Positions 16,384 to 25,614 of a stretch of 58,766 nt of DNA are shown piece after piece. The stretch's first letter is position 1. Every line of letters begins with the position of its first letter. The stretch spans positions 1-58,766 of the forward strand of contig PAND01000025.1 of NCBI GenBank assembly GCA_002707525.1. The letters run 5' to 3'. Position numbers and translations under genes: made by a program. Source of the stretch: Flavobacteriales bacterium (lineage in GTDB: Bacteria > Bacteroidota > Bacteroidia > Flavobacteriales > Schleiferiaceae). Below the pieces are notes generated by a model. That model was not told where the DNA came from. It saw nothing but the letters and a program-made list of their open reading frames with translations, and searched no databases.

Positions 16384-17310
16384 TTGAAAGTAACTTACGG
16401 TTTAAACAATTTTAAGACTATTTCTTGTGCCGTAGCAACCACAGGAACCTTTGATGGGGTCCACCTAGGGCATAGGAAAATTTTAAATCAACTTGTTACC
16501 AAAGCAAAAGAAGTAGGTGGTGAGAGTGTGCTGTTAACGTTCTCTCCGCACCCAAGGATTGTACTTCAACCAGATGTTGAACTAGAATTGCTTTCTAGTG
16601 AAAACGAAAAAATTTCATTACTTGAAAAAACGGGTATTGATCACCTCATTATACATCCTTTTACACGAGAGTTTTCGCGCACGCAATCGCTTGATTTCGT
16701 TAGAGAATATCTTGTAAATCAGATTGGGGTTAAGCATTTAGTCATTGGATATGACCATCATTTTGGTAGAAACAGAGAAGGTAGCTTTGAACATTTAAAG
16801 GAATTCGGGCCCATTTACGGCTTTGAGGTAGAAGAAATAACGGCCTTTGATATTGACCAAGTCAATGTTAGCAGCACTAAAATTAGAAAAGCGCTCGCGC
16901 TGGGGAATGTAGAATTAGCCAATGTATATTTAGGCACTCAATATTCCATTTGCGGCAGGGTCATAAAAGGGAATCAAATTGGAAGAACCATCGGTTTTCC
17001 AACGGCGAATATTGAATGTGATTTCACGGAAAAGCTTCTTCCTTCAGATGGTGTTTATGCAGGTAAACTTCATGTGAATGGCCATACCTACAATGCTATG
17101 GCTAATTTAGGTGCTAGGCCTACATTAGGCAGCAAGCAAAGGAAATTAGAAGTCCATTGTATTGGGGTAGACATTAATCTCTATGGAAATGATGTACAGT
17201 TTGATTTATACAAGTTTCTTAGGGGCATTCAAGAATTTGCTAACTTAGACTTATTAAAAAAACAACTTGAAGCAGATAAAAAGAAAGCTATTGATGCTTT
17301 GGCACAATAA
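16384..17310 (+). CDS. ribF: Bifunctional riboflavin kinase/FAD synthetase
   Basis: A 308-residue RibF, which phosphorylates riboflavin to FMN and adenylylates FMN to FAD. The N-terminal nucleotidyltransferase domain has ATTGTFDGVHLGHRKIL, LTFSPHPRIVL, VIGYDHHFGRNREG and the SSTKIRKAL motif. The C-terminal kinase domain has GRVIKGNQIGRTIGFPTANI and ANLGARPT. The start is the TTG at 16384, which gives the normal short lead (MKVTYGLNNFK) before the first strand; no suitable ATG lies nearer. It is divergent from the upstream membrane protein gene. Confidence 0.96.
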   Translation: MKVTYGLNNFKTISCAVATTGTFDGVHLGHRKILNQLVTKAKEVGGESVLLTFSPHPRIVLQPDVELELLSSENEKISLLEKTGIDHLIIHPFTREFSRTQSLDFVREYLVNQIGVKHLVIGYDHHFGRNREGSFEHLKEFGPIYGFEVEEITAFDIDQVNVSSTKIRKALALGNVELANVYLGTQYSICGRVIKGNQIGRTIGFPTANIECDFTEKLLPSDGVYAGKLHVNGHTYNAMANLGARPTLGSKQRKLEVHCIGVDINLYGNDVQFDLYKFLRGIQEFANLDLLKKQLEADKKKAIDALAQ

Positions 17311-17343
17311 TCGTTTAACACATTTAAATTAAAAACAATCAAA

Positions 17344-17817
17344 ATGAAAAAAATCGCCTTAATCGCAGTAATTGGACTATTCGCCATGAGCTGTAAAAAA
17401 TGGGAGAACAGAAGCACAGAGTTCAAAGTAACAGGGGTTTGGACAGGGGTTAACCAAGAATTCCAAATTCAAGCGCTTCCATTCCTTGATTCTAATGATG
17501 TGACTCCTACCACCAATACTGAAGCAAATTTTGGAGAAGACGGTAGTTTGATAATTGACTCTGCTGGAGTGCAATTAGATAGCCTTGGATGGTCTATCAA
17601 AAACGACTCAATTTTAGTTTTAGAAGGGTTAGACTTAGGTGTGGATAACCCCTTAGGTGGAGGATCTTTAACTCCTAACAATCTTGAATTTAGTATTCTG
17701 CGTCTAACCAAAGAGGAACTCACATTCCGATACGATACAACCCTTTCATTAACGTTCCCGGGTATACCTATTCCGGTAAATGTAACAGTGAAACAAATTC
17801 AACGTTGGGGAAAGTAA
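17344..17817 (+). CDS. Small putative lipoprotein
   Basis: A 157-residue exported protein. The N-terminus MKKIALIAVIGLFAMSCKK has a short basic, hydrophobic signal sequence ending in a lipobox-like AMSC, followed by KK, so lipidation at Cys17 is likely. The rest is rich in beta-strands (VTGVWTG, EANFGEDGSLIID, LGWSIKNDSILVLEG, LTFRYDTTLSLTF) and resembles lipocalin-like lipoproteins of this phylum. That assignment is by pattern only. Function is unknown. It follows ribF by 33 bp and ends at a strong terminator. Confidence 0.8.
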   Translation: MKKIALIAVIGLFAMSCKKWENRSTEFKVTGVWTGVNQEFQIQALPFLDSNDVTPTTNTEANFGEDGSLIIDSAGVQLDSLGWSIKNDSILVLEGLDLGVDNPLGGGSLTPNNLEFSILRLTKEELTFRYDTTLSLTFPGIPIPVNVTVKQIQRWGK

Positions 17818-17840
17818 TATAGACCTCTTATAGTATTACA

Positions 17841-17869
17841 AAAACCCACGCCTAAGGCGTGGGTTTTTT
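17841..17869 (+). terminator. Terminator after ribF/lipoprotein unit
   Basis: A perfect stem AAAACCCACGCC / GGCGTGGGTTTT with loop TAA is followed by T residues, 23 bp after the lipoprotein stop. The A-run on the other side could also serve the convergent cutC transcript. Confidence 0.9.
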
Positions 17870-17944
17870 ATTTCAAATCATATTGGGAAGACATTACAAC
17901 GTCATGAACTATTGAGAAGCTTCCTTATTTAAAACCTTCAACTT

Positions 17945-18679
17945 TTACATAGGCTCTTTTAAAGGAAATTCATTTCTAGCGACCTGTACCATGGCTTTTA
18001 TTTTGTTATCATCGCGGTTCCACTCGCCCGAAAATCCTAGGGTATCCTCTTGAGGTAAAGACCACTTACGAGCCGTACAGTGAAATGCCTGAATACCTGC
18101 TATTCTTAGAGCCCTGACTATCTCTGCATTTACCCCACTTCCTGCTTGAATCTGTATTCTATTTTGAGACCACTCCAAAATTTTGGAGAGTTGGTCAGCA
18201 TCTACCTTTGAGGCAAATCCGCTAGTTAAAATGCGTTCTATTCCTAGATTAACGAGCTGTTCAAGTGTTTCTTTTGGATTCACGCAAACATCAAATGCAC
18301 GATGAAACGTAATGCCTAAATTGTATTGTTTAGCGCGGTATGCTATTAATTGGGTAAATCGTTCGTCTAATTGTTTATCTCTGGTTAGCGCACCAACCAC
18401 AATACCACTAACACCCGCTTTTGCAAGCATGTCTAGGTCTAGGAGCATTTGGTGTTGTTCGCTTACAGAATAATTAAAATTCCCCTGCCTGGGACGCAAC
18501 ATAGCGTACACTGGAATTGGCGTAACTGCAACAGTTTCAATAGCTTGACCAAATGTGGGTGTAAGTCCACCTTCATTAAGATTCGCGCAGAGTTCTATAC
18601 GATTTACCCCAAGCGCATGAAGACCTTCTGCATGTTTAGGCTCCTCAATAGCAATCTCAATTTCTATACGGTCTTCCAT
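17945..18679 (-). CDS. cutC: CutC family protein
   Basis: A 244-residue TIM-barrel protein of the CutC family: IEIAIEEPKHAEGLHALGVNRIELCANLNEGGLTPTFG near the start, YAMLRPRQGNFNYSVSE, GVVVGAL-like GIVVGALTRD, and FHRAFDVC. CutC is traditionally called a copper homeostasis protein, but its biochemical role is not settled. Here it is the last gene of an operon after a glycosylasparaginase and a GH20 hexosaminidase. Its start overlaps the GH20 stop region by 23 bp, so the context favours a role linked to glycan or sugar breakdown over copper. No metal-binding Cys cluster is seen. Confidence 0.92.
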   Translation of the reverse strand: MEDRIEIEIAIEEPKHAEGLHALGVNRIELCANLNEGGLTPTFGQAIETVAVTPIPVYAMLRPRQGNFNYSVSEQHQMLLDLDMLAKAGVSGIVVGALTRDKQLDERFTQLIAYRAKQYNLGITFHRAFDVCVNPKETLEQLVNLGIERILTSGFASKVDADQLSKILEWSQNRIQIQAGSGVNAEIVRALRIAGIQAFHCTARKWSLPQEDTLGFSGEWNRDDNKIKAMVQVARNEFPLKEPM

Positions 18680-20846
18680 AAATCTGTACTTCGTCTAAAA
18701 AATGCCAAACTCGCTGTCCAGCAGCGGGATGATTAATAGCTAGGCGTTCTGTATTAGGAATTTCAAAATGAATGGAATTGGTAGGTGAAAAACCTCCCGT
18801 TGGGGCCAAAGTCATGGTGTGAATAAATGTTCCTTCTTCTTCAACACTCACGTCTCTATCCCAATGGTATCGTTCAATGACATCACTTTGCACATAAATA
18901 TCTGTATACACTACTTCAGGGATTAGGATCCAGCTCAAGCGACTCTGAAGGAAATTAATTTTCACAGAATCAATGATATACTTTTCCTTCCATTCAAAGT
19001 GGCCGCTAAAAAAATCCGGACCAAAATAACCCAGCCAATTTCCGTCTCTAAAATTAGTAGAACCAAGTACGCCATTAGCTAAAGAAATATCCGGTGTCCC
19101 ACTATAAGGTGGCGTTGGCGGTGAGGTCAAACAACTATGCGTCAACAATCCTTGGTGCAGCGCAAAATCATATTCTAAAAGCGGCCCCATAGGCCTATCA
19201 TCCCTTTTAGGCTGAACGGACACGCTATGTGCTCCGGCATCAATAAAGCGTACTCTATTCCCTATAACAACACCCGTAGAAGACTGTACATCTATTTCTA
19301 GATTTTCAAATGCCGGATTAGCTATAACATGAAGTTCTATTTCATCTTCAGTACTCTTATTATAAGATTGAAGGTCCACTGGAACCTGCTCCACATCATA
19401 ACTATACCCCATAGCCTCTAACAAGGAGTAGTGCTGCTGCAATCGATTCCAAAATGCCTCATAATTTCGCTCCTGAGGATACGACCAAAGGACTTCTGCC
19501 ATGGCAAGGCCACGAGGTAAAAAACGTCGGTCTAAGGTTTCTATATTTGGGATACGTTCCGACCATAAGTTGCATTCACCACCAAGAATATGTTCGCTAA
19601 GCATAGGATCAAGATCTTGCGGAACAGGATCATAAGCGTATACCTTGGGTACATCAATACTACTTATGGGATAATCAAAATAAGCATGTGATGTTGGGCT
19701 CATTATTGCATCATGACCCTGCTCTGCAGCCTGAATACCGCCTTCAAAGCCTCGCCAACTTTGAACCGTTGCATTCGGACTCAAACCACCTTCTAAAATT
19801 TCATCCCAACCAATGATCTGTTTACCTTTTGTGGCTACATAATCCTCAATTCGGATATTGAACCAACTTTGAAGCTCCTCCTCCGTTTTAAGGCCCTCAT
19901 TCTTTATTCGCTGTTGACACTTTGCACAGTGCTCCCAGCGGTATTTCGGAGCCTCATCCCCTCCTATATGGATATATTTTGAAGGGAATATTTCACATAC
20001 ATAATCAAGCACATCCTCTAAAAATTCAAAAGTATGCTCATTACCAGCACAATAGATGTCTTTGAATACGCCCCATTCTGTGGCTACTTCCAAGGGCTTA
20101 CCCGTGCATCCTAATTCTGGATAAGCGGCTATAGCAGCTTGACTATGTCCAGGCAATTCAATCTCTGGAATAATCTCAATACCTAATCCTCTAGCATGCG
20201 CCACTACATCTTCTAACTGTTCACGACTATATGATCCACCATAAACGCTGTCTCCATACATTCGAAAAGCGGCCACCTCTGCCAACTTAGGGTACTTATC
20301 CATCGCAATGCGCCAGCCTTGATCTTCAGTAAGATGCCAATGGAATACATTAAATTTATAAAGCGCCATGATATCCAATTGTCTTTTGACTTCTTCCACT
20401 GTAAAAAAATGACGACAGACATCTAACAGTACGCCGCGATGACGGAAAGCAGGACGGTCATCGATACGACCGTAGGGTAGCTTTGCCCCTTCAGTAGTTA
20501 GACGAGTCAATTGGAATAACGTAGCTCTAGCATGATGGTCACCATTGGGGCCATAAGTGATTTGAACACCATCACCATCTGATACAATGAAGTACTGCTC
20601 TGAAGCTAGCGTAGAGTCAAATTCCATCTCCCAATCACCCTCTTTGGGCGATAGATAATTATACCCAACGGAATCGTATAAACTATGCATAGTAACCGCG
20701 GGAATGACTCCATTGATATCTGCCCAGGATAACTCCCGTTCATTAAAATCGGACACAGACCTCGTAAAAAGAACTACCAGCACACTAATTATCACGGCAA
20801 ATACACCGGTCAACCAACGCCGTTTTTGCCTATTTCTTACTCCCAT
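18657..20846 (-). CDS. Beta-N-acetylhexosaminidase, GH20
   Basis: A 729-residue GH20 enzyme that removes terminal beta-linked N-acetylhexosamines. An N-terminal signal-anchor helix (WLTGVFAVIISVLVVLFT) places it in the periplasm. A GH20b-like domain follows, then the catalytic TIM barrel from about residue 130 with RGVLLDVCRHF, FNVFHWHLTEDQGWR and the catalytic pair Asp297-Glu298 in HIGGDEAPK. The C-terminal about 200 residues form a discoidin-like beta module ending in FLDEVQIYG, similar in layout to the end of the neighbouring GH92 protein. It overlaps the upstream glycosylasparaginase by 10 bp and the downstream cutC by 23 bp, so the three are one operon. Confidence 0.95.
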   Translation of the reverse strand: MGVRNRQKRRWLTGVFAVIISVLVVLFTRSVSDFNERELSWADINGVIPAVTMHSLYDSVGYNYLSPKEGDWEMEFDSTLASEQYFIVSDGDGVQITYGPNGDHHARATLFQLTRLTTEGAKLPYGRIDDRPAFRHRGVLLDVCRHFFTVEEVKRQLDIMALYKFNVFHWHLTEDQGWRIAMDKYPKLAEVAAFRMYGDSVYGGSYSREQLEDVVAHARGLGIEIIPEIELPGHSQAAIAAYPELGCTGKPLEVATEWGVFKDIYCAGNEHTFEFLEDVLDYVCEIFPSKYIHIGGDEAPKYRWEHCAKCQQRIKNEGLKTEEELQSWFNIRIEDYVATKGKQIIGWDEILEGGLSPNATVQSWRGFEGGIQAAEQGHDAIMSPTSHAYFDYPISSIDVPKVYAYDPVPQDLDPMLSEHILGGECNLWSERIPNIETLDRRFLPRGLAMAEVLWSYPQERNYEAFWNRLQQHYSLLEAMGYSYDVEQVPVDLQSYNKSTEDEIELHVIANPAFENLEIDVQSSTGVVIGNRVRFIDAGAHSVSVQPKRDDRPMGPLLEYDFALHQGLLTHSCLTSPPTPPYSGTPDISLANGVLGSTNFRDGNWLGYFGPDFFSGHFEWKEKYIIDSVKINFLQSRLSWILIPEVVYTDIYVQSDVIERYHWDRDVSVEEEGTFIHTMTLAPTGGFSPTNSIHFEIPNTERLAINHPAAGQRVWHFLDEVQIYGRPYRN

Positions 20847-21826
20847 GTACGGAAGTATTTGGCATTGACCATTTTGTTCTCCTCTTTACTACGGAGTGCA
20901 TAATTAAAGCCATCATAAACGCTATATCCACCAACTTCTCCCAGCACATTCATTGCTAAGAAACCTACTTGCATTTCGTTAACACCGGGATGCTTTTTGA
21001 GAATACGTTGGACAATATCATAGCACGCTTCTTCTGGGGAGGCCCCGCGACGCATAGATTCCACAACTGAAGCAGATCCAGCGGTACGAATCATGGCCTC
21101 GCCTACTCCCGTTGCAGTGGCGCCACCAACATCACCGTCAATGAATAATCCTGCGCCAATTATTGGACTATCTCCCACCCTTCCACGAACCTTATAGGCC
21201 ATTCCAGAGGTTGTGCATGCGCCTGCCATACGACCGCTTGCATCCAATGCCAACATTCCAATGGTGTCATGATTTTCAACATTGACTCCTGTTTTATATT
21301 CAGATTTAATACGCCATTCTTCGAACTCCTTTTGTACCGGTGGAACTGGTACTTCAAATTTTGCCTTTGTAAATCCGTTCTCCAGTGCCCACTGCTGTGC
21401 TCCTTCGCCTACCAACATAACATGAGGCGTTTTCTCCATGATAGCTCTAGCTACATCAATTGGATGGATAATTTCTTCTAAAAACGCTACTGCGCCGCAA
21501 CGGCTATCATGATCCATGATGCACGCATCCAACGTGACATATCCATCGCGATCTGGTCGACCGCCTAACCCTACACTCCTGTTCGTTAAATCATTCTCTG
21601 TAACCGCTACGCCCTTGTTTACAGCATCCAAAGCATCACCGCCATTACCAAGAATTTCCCATGCACCTGCATTGGCTTCCATACCGTGAATCCATGTACT
21701 GATCACTAACGGATTGTTTTTAATAGGTGGGGTTAAATTAGTGGGTTGCGCTGCGGATTTTAACGGGTTTATAGCTAGGCCCGCGCCGGCCAAACCAAGA
21801 TTTTTTAGAAATCTTCTCCTAGACAT
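20837..21826 (-). CDS. N4-(beta-N-acetylglucosaminyl)-L-asparaginase (glycosylasparaginase)
   Basis: A 329-residue Ntn-hydrolase that splits the GlcNAc-Asn bond left after N-glycan trimming. The N-terminus MSRRRFLKNLGLAGAGLA is a twin-arginine-type signal, so export is likely. The sequence NHDTIGMLALD contains the predicted self-cleavage site between Asp187 and Thr188. Thr188 becomes the nucleophile, just as in the characterised Elizabethkingia (Flavobacterium) meningosepticum enzyme. The beta-subunit signatures RVGDSPIIGAGLFID and GDVGGATATGVGE follow. It heads the operon with GH20 and cutC and is divergent from GH92 across a 46-bp gap. Confidence 0.95.
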   Translation of the reverse strand: MSRRRFLKNLGLAGAGLAINPLKSAAQPTNLTPPIKNNPLVISTWIHGMEANAGAWEILGNGGDALDAVNKGVAVTENDLTNRSVGLGGRPDRDGYVTLDACIMDHDSRCGAVAFLEEIIHPIDVARAIMEKTPHVMLVGEGAQQWALENGFTKAKFEVPVPPVQKEFEEWRIKSEYKTGVNVENHDTIGMLALDASGRMAGACTTSGMAYKVRGRVGDSPIIGAGLFIDGDVGGATATGVGEAMIRTAGSASVVESMRRGASPEEACYDIVQRILKKHPGVNEMQVGFLAMNVLGEVGGYSVYDGFNYALRSKEENKMVNAKYFRTWE

Positions 21827-21872
21827 GGTTCAGTGTTTCCTTAAACTTAAGCATTATTCTTAATTTGGGGAG

Positions 21873-24806
21873 ATGCGAAACACAATGATTATCATAACCC
21901 TTCTTTTTGGGTTAACTTCTGCAGCCCAAGAAGCTACATGGACCTCTATCAAGGATATCAACCCCTTCATTGGCACGGGAGGACATGGCCATACACACCC
22001 TAGTGCGCAAGCACCTTTTGGAATGATTCAATTGGGTCCCAATACACGGTACGATGGTTGGGACGGATGCGGAGGCTATCACTTTACGGATAGCGCTGTG
22101 TACGGGTTTACATGCACCCACCTCAGCGGAACAGGAGTAAGCGATTATGGTGATCTGCTATTATTGCCGTATTCTTCTCCAAGAAAAGAAGGTGATCACA
22201 TTGCTTTTGATAAATCAAGCGAGCTGGCAAAGGCGGGGTATTATTCCGTTACTCTTGATGATGGAACAAGAATTGAGGCTACTGCGGGTGATCGCGTAGG
22301 TATTCTGCACATCCAATTTCCTGAGGGCGGTGATCCTGGAATCATGGTGGATCTTAACTTTCGTGATCGCGTGCTAGAAAAGTCTTTTGAAGCCACAGGA
22401 ATTGGCGAATGGCAAGGGCGTAGAATTTCGGAAAGTTGGGCGCGCCAACAACATTTTTACTTTGGACTCAACATCACCGCGCGTCCAGATACCGCAATAG
22501 AACTTGATGACGGCGTGTATTGGATACCTATGCCCGAGGGAACTCGAGAAACGACGGTCAGAATTGGTATGAGTGGAACCTCAGAGAAAGGTGCATGGAC
22601 GAATGCAGTGGCAGAGTTGACCAACCACAATTTTGAAAGTTTACAAAAAGAAACGGAACAGAAATGGGAGAAAGAATTGGCCAAGAGTAAGGTTATAAGC
22701 TCCTCAGTAGATGACCGCACCATCTTTGCTACTGCTTTATATCACGCTTATTCTGTGCCAAACCTATGGAGCGATGTAGACGGTTCTTATCGCGGCGCTG
22801 ATAATCAAATTCACAGTGATACTGTTAATAGACATTACACCGTTTATTCGCTCTGGGACACCTATCGTACTGCACATCCTTTATACACCATAACCCAGTC
22901 CAAGCGCACACAAGAATTCATCTACGGCATGCTGGATATGTACAAACAGCGTGGGCGATTACCCATATGGGAATTAGCCGGGAACGAAACCGATTGTATG
23001 ATTGGCTACCACAGCGCAAGTGTCATTGCAGATGCTGTTGCAAAGGGCTACCATACGGATACTGTGCTTACCCTTGAAGCTATGCGCGTTTCAGCGGAGA
23101 TGGATGTTTATGGCCTTAGCCCATATCAAGAAAACGGCTTTCTAAGTATTGAAGACGAGAGCGAATCCGTAAGTAAAACCTTGGAATATGCCTATGACGA
23201 TGCCTGTATAGCGTGGACTGCAGAACGATTTGGAGATTTAAATATGATGAATAGGTACAAACAGCGTGCTTCTGCTTACCGTTCCTTGATTGATCCAGAA
23301 AGTGGATTTGTTCGACCTAGGAAGAATGGCGATTTCTTAACACCCTATGCGCCTCAAGAGGTAAACAATCACTTTACCGAGGCAAACGCGTATCAATACA
23401 GTTTCTCCCCAGTGCAAGATATAGAAGGTTGGATGGAAGTATTAACCAATTTCAGGGCGAGCAGAGAAGGCTGGAATTCGTTATCTCCAAAGAAACAAGT
23501 CGGTGTGGTAAAAAGTGGCCAAGATGTTCTTGAGGAATTGCTTGATGAACTATTTAATGCATCTTCCCAAACCACAGGCCGAGAACAGGCCGACATCACT
23601 GGACTAATCGGACAATACGCACACGGAAACGAACCGTCTCACCATATTGCGTACCTCTACAATACCACCAATAACCCTAGCAAGACGAGTTATTGGGTGA
23701 ATAAAATTTTGGATACACAATACCACAATGCGCCAGACGGACTCAGTGGAAATGAAGATTGCGGGCAAATGAGTGCTTGGTACATAATGGCCTCAATAGG
23801 ACTTTATCCTCTAGTACCCGGTCAACCACATTATCAATTGAGCACCCCAAAATGGGAGGAGATTCAGCTGGGATTGGCCAATGGAAAAACCTTGGAAATA
23901 CACTCTCACGGGAAAGGTCCCTACATTCATAAGTATGATCAAGGTGCTTTTCTTGAAACGCACCTCAAGTACAGGTATGTTAGCCACAAACAACTACTTG
24001 AAGGGGGAGTCTGGCAAGTGGAGCGCGGTGAAGATTCTCAGCCGTGGAGTGTATCACAACGCTATACAACCAATCTGAATAACCCAACGCCACCGGCACC
24101 AATTATTCGAGTGGACAGAACCTTCTCAAAAGAAACTCAAGTTGAAATCATACCTACAGGGAGCTATGGCATGTGGCGTTACAACCAGTATGAAAACGTG
24201 GAGTGGAAGAAAGACCGCAAGGGCCGCAAACGAATGGGGACGGCCTACGACAACGGATTCGTTACAGCCATCACCCCACATTACGGATACGGCAACCACA
24301 TGGCTAAAGCCGTGTTCACAAAAAAAGACGATAACTACGGAGCGGAATGGATTCAAGGAACCCCTACTTCCCAATATACGGCTGGTGGTGCTGGAGCGGC
24401 CGTTGACGGCATCCAAGGAGATACGGATTGGCGCAAGGGACATTGGATAGGTATTCAAGGGGAAAATGGATTGCTAGAAATCACCCTAGAAAAACCCAAA
24501 CCAATGGAAAGTATTAGCGTGGGGGTTTTAAAAGACATACGCGCTTGGATTGCCCTACCAAAGGAATTGGAATTGAACATTCAATATGAGGGCAGTTCCC
24601 AATGGGAAACTATTGGAAGCGAATTCATGAATCATCCGCTCAGCCAAGAAGAACCTGTGCGTAAGGAGGTGATTTTCTCCTTTGCGGATGCACGTCCCAT
24701 AAAGAGGGTTCGTATAAAATTTGTTAATGCAGGTGTACTTCAAGAGTGGCATCCTGGCGCCGGGTATCCAAGCTATTTCTTTCTAGATGAAATTAGGTTG
24801 AATTAA
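21873..24806 (+). CDS. GH92 family alpha-mannosidase with C-terminal discoidin-like module
   Basis: A 977-residue exported glycoside hydrolase. A signal peptide (MIIITLLFGLTSAAQ) leads into the GH92 N-terminal domain NPFIGTGGHGHTHPSAQAPF and GPNTRYDGWDGCGGYH. The (alpha/alpha)6 catalytic domain follows with YSLWDTYRTAHPL, ELAGNETDCMIGYHSA, GNEPSHHIAYLYN and SGNEDCGQMSAWYIM. GH92 enzymes are calcium-dependent inverting exo-alpha-mannosidases acting on N-glycans or yeast mannan. From about residue 740 onward a beta-rich tail ends in a discoidin-like module (YFFLDEIRLN). It is divergent from the glycosylasparaginase/GH20/cutC operon. Its stop abuts the stop of the convergent nadE without a gap. 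Confidence 0.95.
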   Translation: MRNTMIIITLLFGLTSAAQEATWTSIKDINPFIGTGGHGHTHPSAQAPFGMIQLGPNTRYDGWDGCGGYHFTDSAVYGFTCTHLSGTGVSDYGDLLLLPYSSPRKEGDHIAFDKSSELAKAGYYSVTLDDGTRIEATAGDRVGILHIQFPEGGDPGIMVDLNFRDRVLEKSFEATGIGEWQGRRISESWARQQHFYFGLNITARPDTAIELDDGVYWIPMPEGTRETTVRIGMSGTSEKGAWTNAVAELTNHNFESLQKETEQKWEKELAKSKVISSSVDDRTIFATALYHAYSVPNLWSDVDGSYRGADNQIHSDTVNRHYTVYSLWDTYRTAHPLYTITQSKRTQEFIYGMLDMYKQRGRLPIWELAGNETDCMIGYHSASVIADAVAKGYHTDTVLTLEAMRVSAEMDVYGLSPYQENGFLSIEDESESVSKTLEYAYDDACIAWTAERFGDLNMMNRYKQRASAYRSLIDPESGFVRPRKNGDFLTPYAPQEVNNHFTEANAYQYSFSPVQDIEGWMEVLTNFRASREGWNSLSPKKQVGVVKSGQDVLEELLDELFNASSQTTGREQADITGLIGQYAHGNEPSHHIAYLYNTTNNPSKTSYWVNKILDTQYHNAPDGLSGNEDCGQMSAWYIMASIGLYPLVPGQPHYQLSTPKWEEIQLGLANGKTLEIHSHGKGPYIHKYDQGAFLETHLKYRYVSHKQLLEGGVWQVERGEDSQPWSVSQRYTTNLNNPTPPAPIIRVDRTFSKETQVEIIPTGSYGMWRYNQYENVEWKKDRKGRKRMGTAYDNGFVTAITPHYGYGNHMAKAVFTKKDDNYGAEWIQGTPTSQYTAGGAGAAVDGIQGDTDWRKGHWIGIQGENGLLEITLEKPKPMESISVGVLKDIRAWIALPKELELNIQYEGSSQWETIGSEFMNHPLSQEEPVRKEVIFSFADARPIKRVRIKFVNAGVLQEWHPGAGYPSYFFLDEIRLN

Positions 24807-25589
24807 TTACTTAAATTCCAATGGAATCTCACAAACAGGAATAGGAAGCATTTTATGTTTATTGGCAGTGTTGAACTTGAGATAGATTCCCATTACTTCT
24901 ACTTCACGTCCCGAAAAATCATCCATAGATTTCCCTGCTTCTTGCTGCGCCATTGCCCATTCTAATTCCGGGTATGTGGCACCTAGTTGATCTTCGTCCG
25001 TGCGGTCGTCTCCCCATAAACCGTCTGTAGGCTTTGCGTCCAAAATACTCTCCACAATCCGTAAATGGCGAGCTAAAGCAAAAACTTCGGTCTTCAATAA
25101 ATCTGCAATTGGACTAAGGTCCACTCCGCCGTCTCCATATTTAGTGTAAAAGCCCACACCAAAATCCTCTACTTTGTTTCCAGTTCCGGCAACCAAAAGA
25201 CCGTTAGATTGACCGTGGTAGTAGAGGGTTGACATGCGCAGACGCGCACGAGAATTGGCTAAAGAAAGCTGGTGACTTGCCCCGTTTGGCTGCATAGCAG
25301 TAACAAAATTATCATACACGGGAGTCAAATCTACTTGGATATGCTTTGTATTTGGAAAATTAGTAGCCAGCCAGGCCTGATGTTCCTTACCTCGCAAGGC
25401 TTGGTCAGGTTGCTGATGTATAGGCATTTCTATGGTAAGCACTTCAAGGCCGGTACAGGCGCAAAGTGTTGAAGTCAGTGCAGAATCAATACCGCCACTA
25501 ACACCTACCACAAAACCCTTAACACCTGCATTGTCTGCGTAGCTTTTCAACCAGTTAGAAATATGATTTGTCGTTTCCTGTAATTTCAT
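24807..25589 (-). CDS. nadE: NH3-dependent NAD+ synthetase
   Basis: A 260-residue NadE that amidates deamido-NAD to NAD using ATP and ammonia. The PP-loop VVGVSGGIDSALTSTL is at residues about 26-42, and the pyrophosphate/substrate segments RARLRMSTLYYHGQ, AGTGNKVEDFGVGFYTKYGDGGVDLSPIADLLKTEV and TDGLWGDDRTDEDQLG are all present. There is no N-terminal glutaminase domain, so it relies on free ammonia. Divergent from gldB by 25 bp. Confidence 0.96.
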   Translation of the reverse strand: MKLQETTNHISNWLKSYADNAGVKGFVVGVSGGIDSALTSTLCACTGLEVLTIEMPIHQQPDQALRGKEHQAWLATNFPNTKHIQVDLTPVYDNFVTAMQPNGASHQLSLANSRARLRMSTLYYHGQSNGLLVAGTGNKVEDFGVGFYTKYGDGGVDLSPIADLLKTEVFALARHLRIVESILDAKPTDGLWGDDRTDEDQLGATYPELEWAMAQQEAGKSMDDFSGREVEVMGIYLKFNTANKHKMLPIPVCEIPLEFK

Positions 25590-25614
25590 AGCTCTATCGC
25601 CTAATTTTGTCCAA

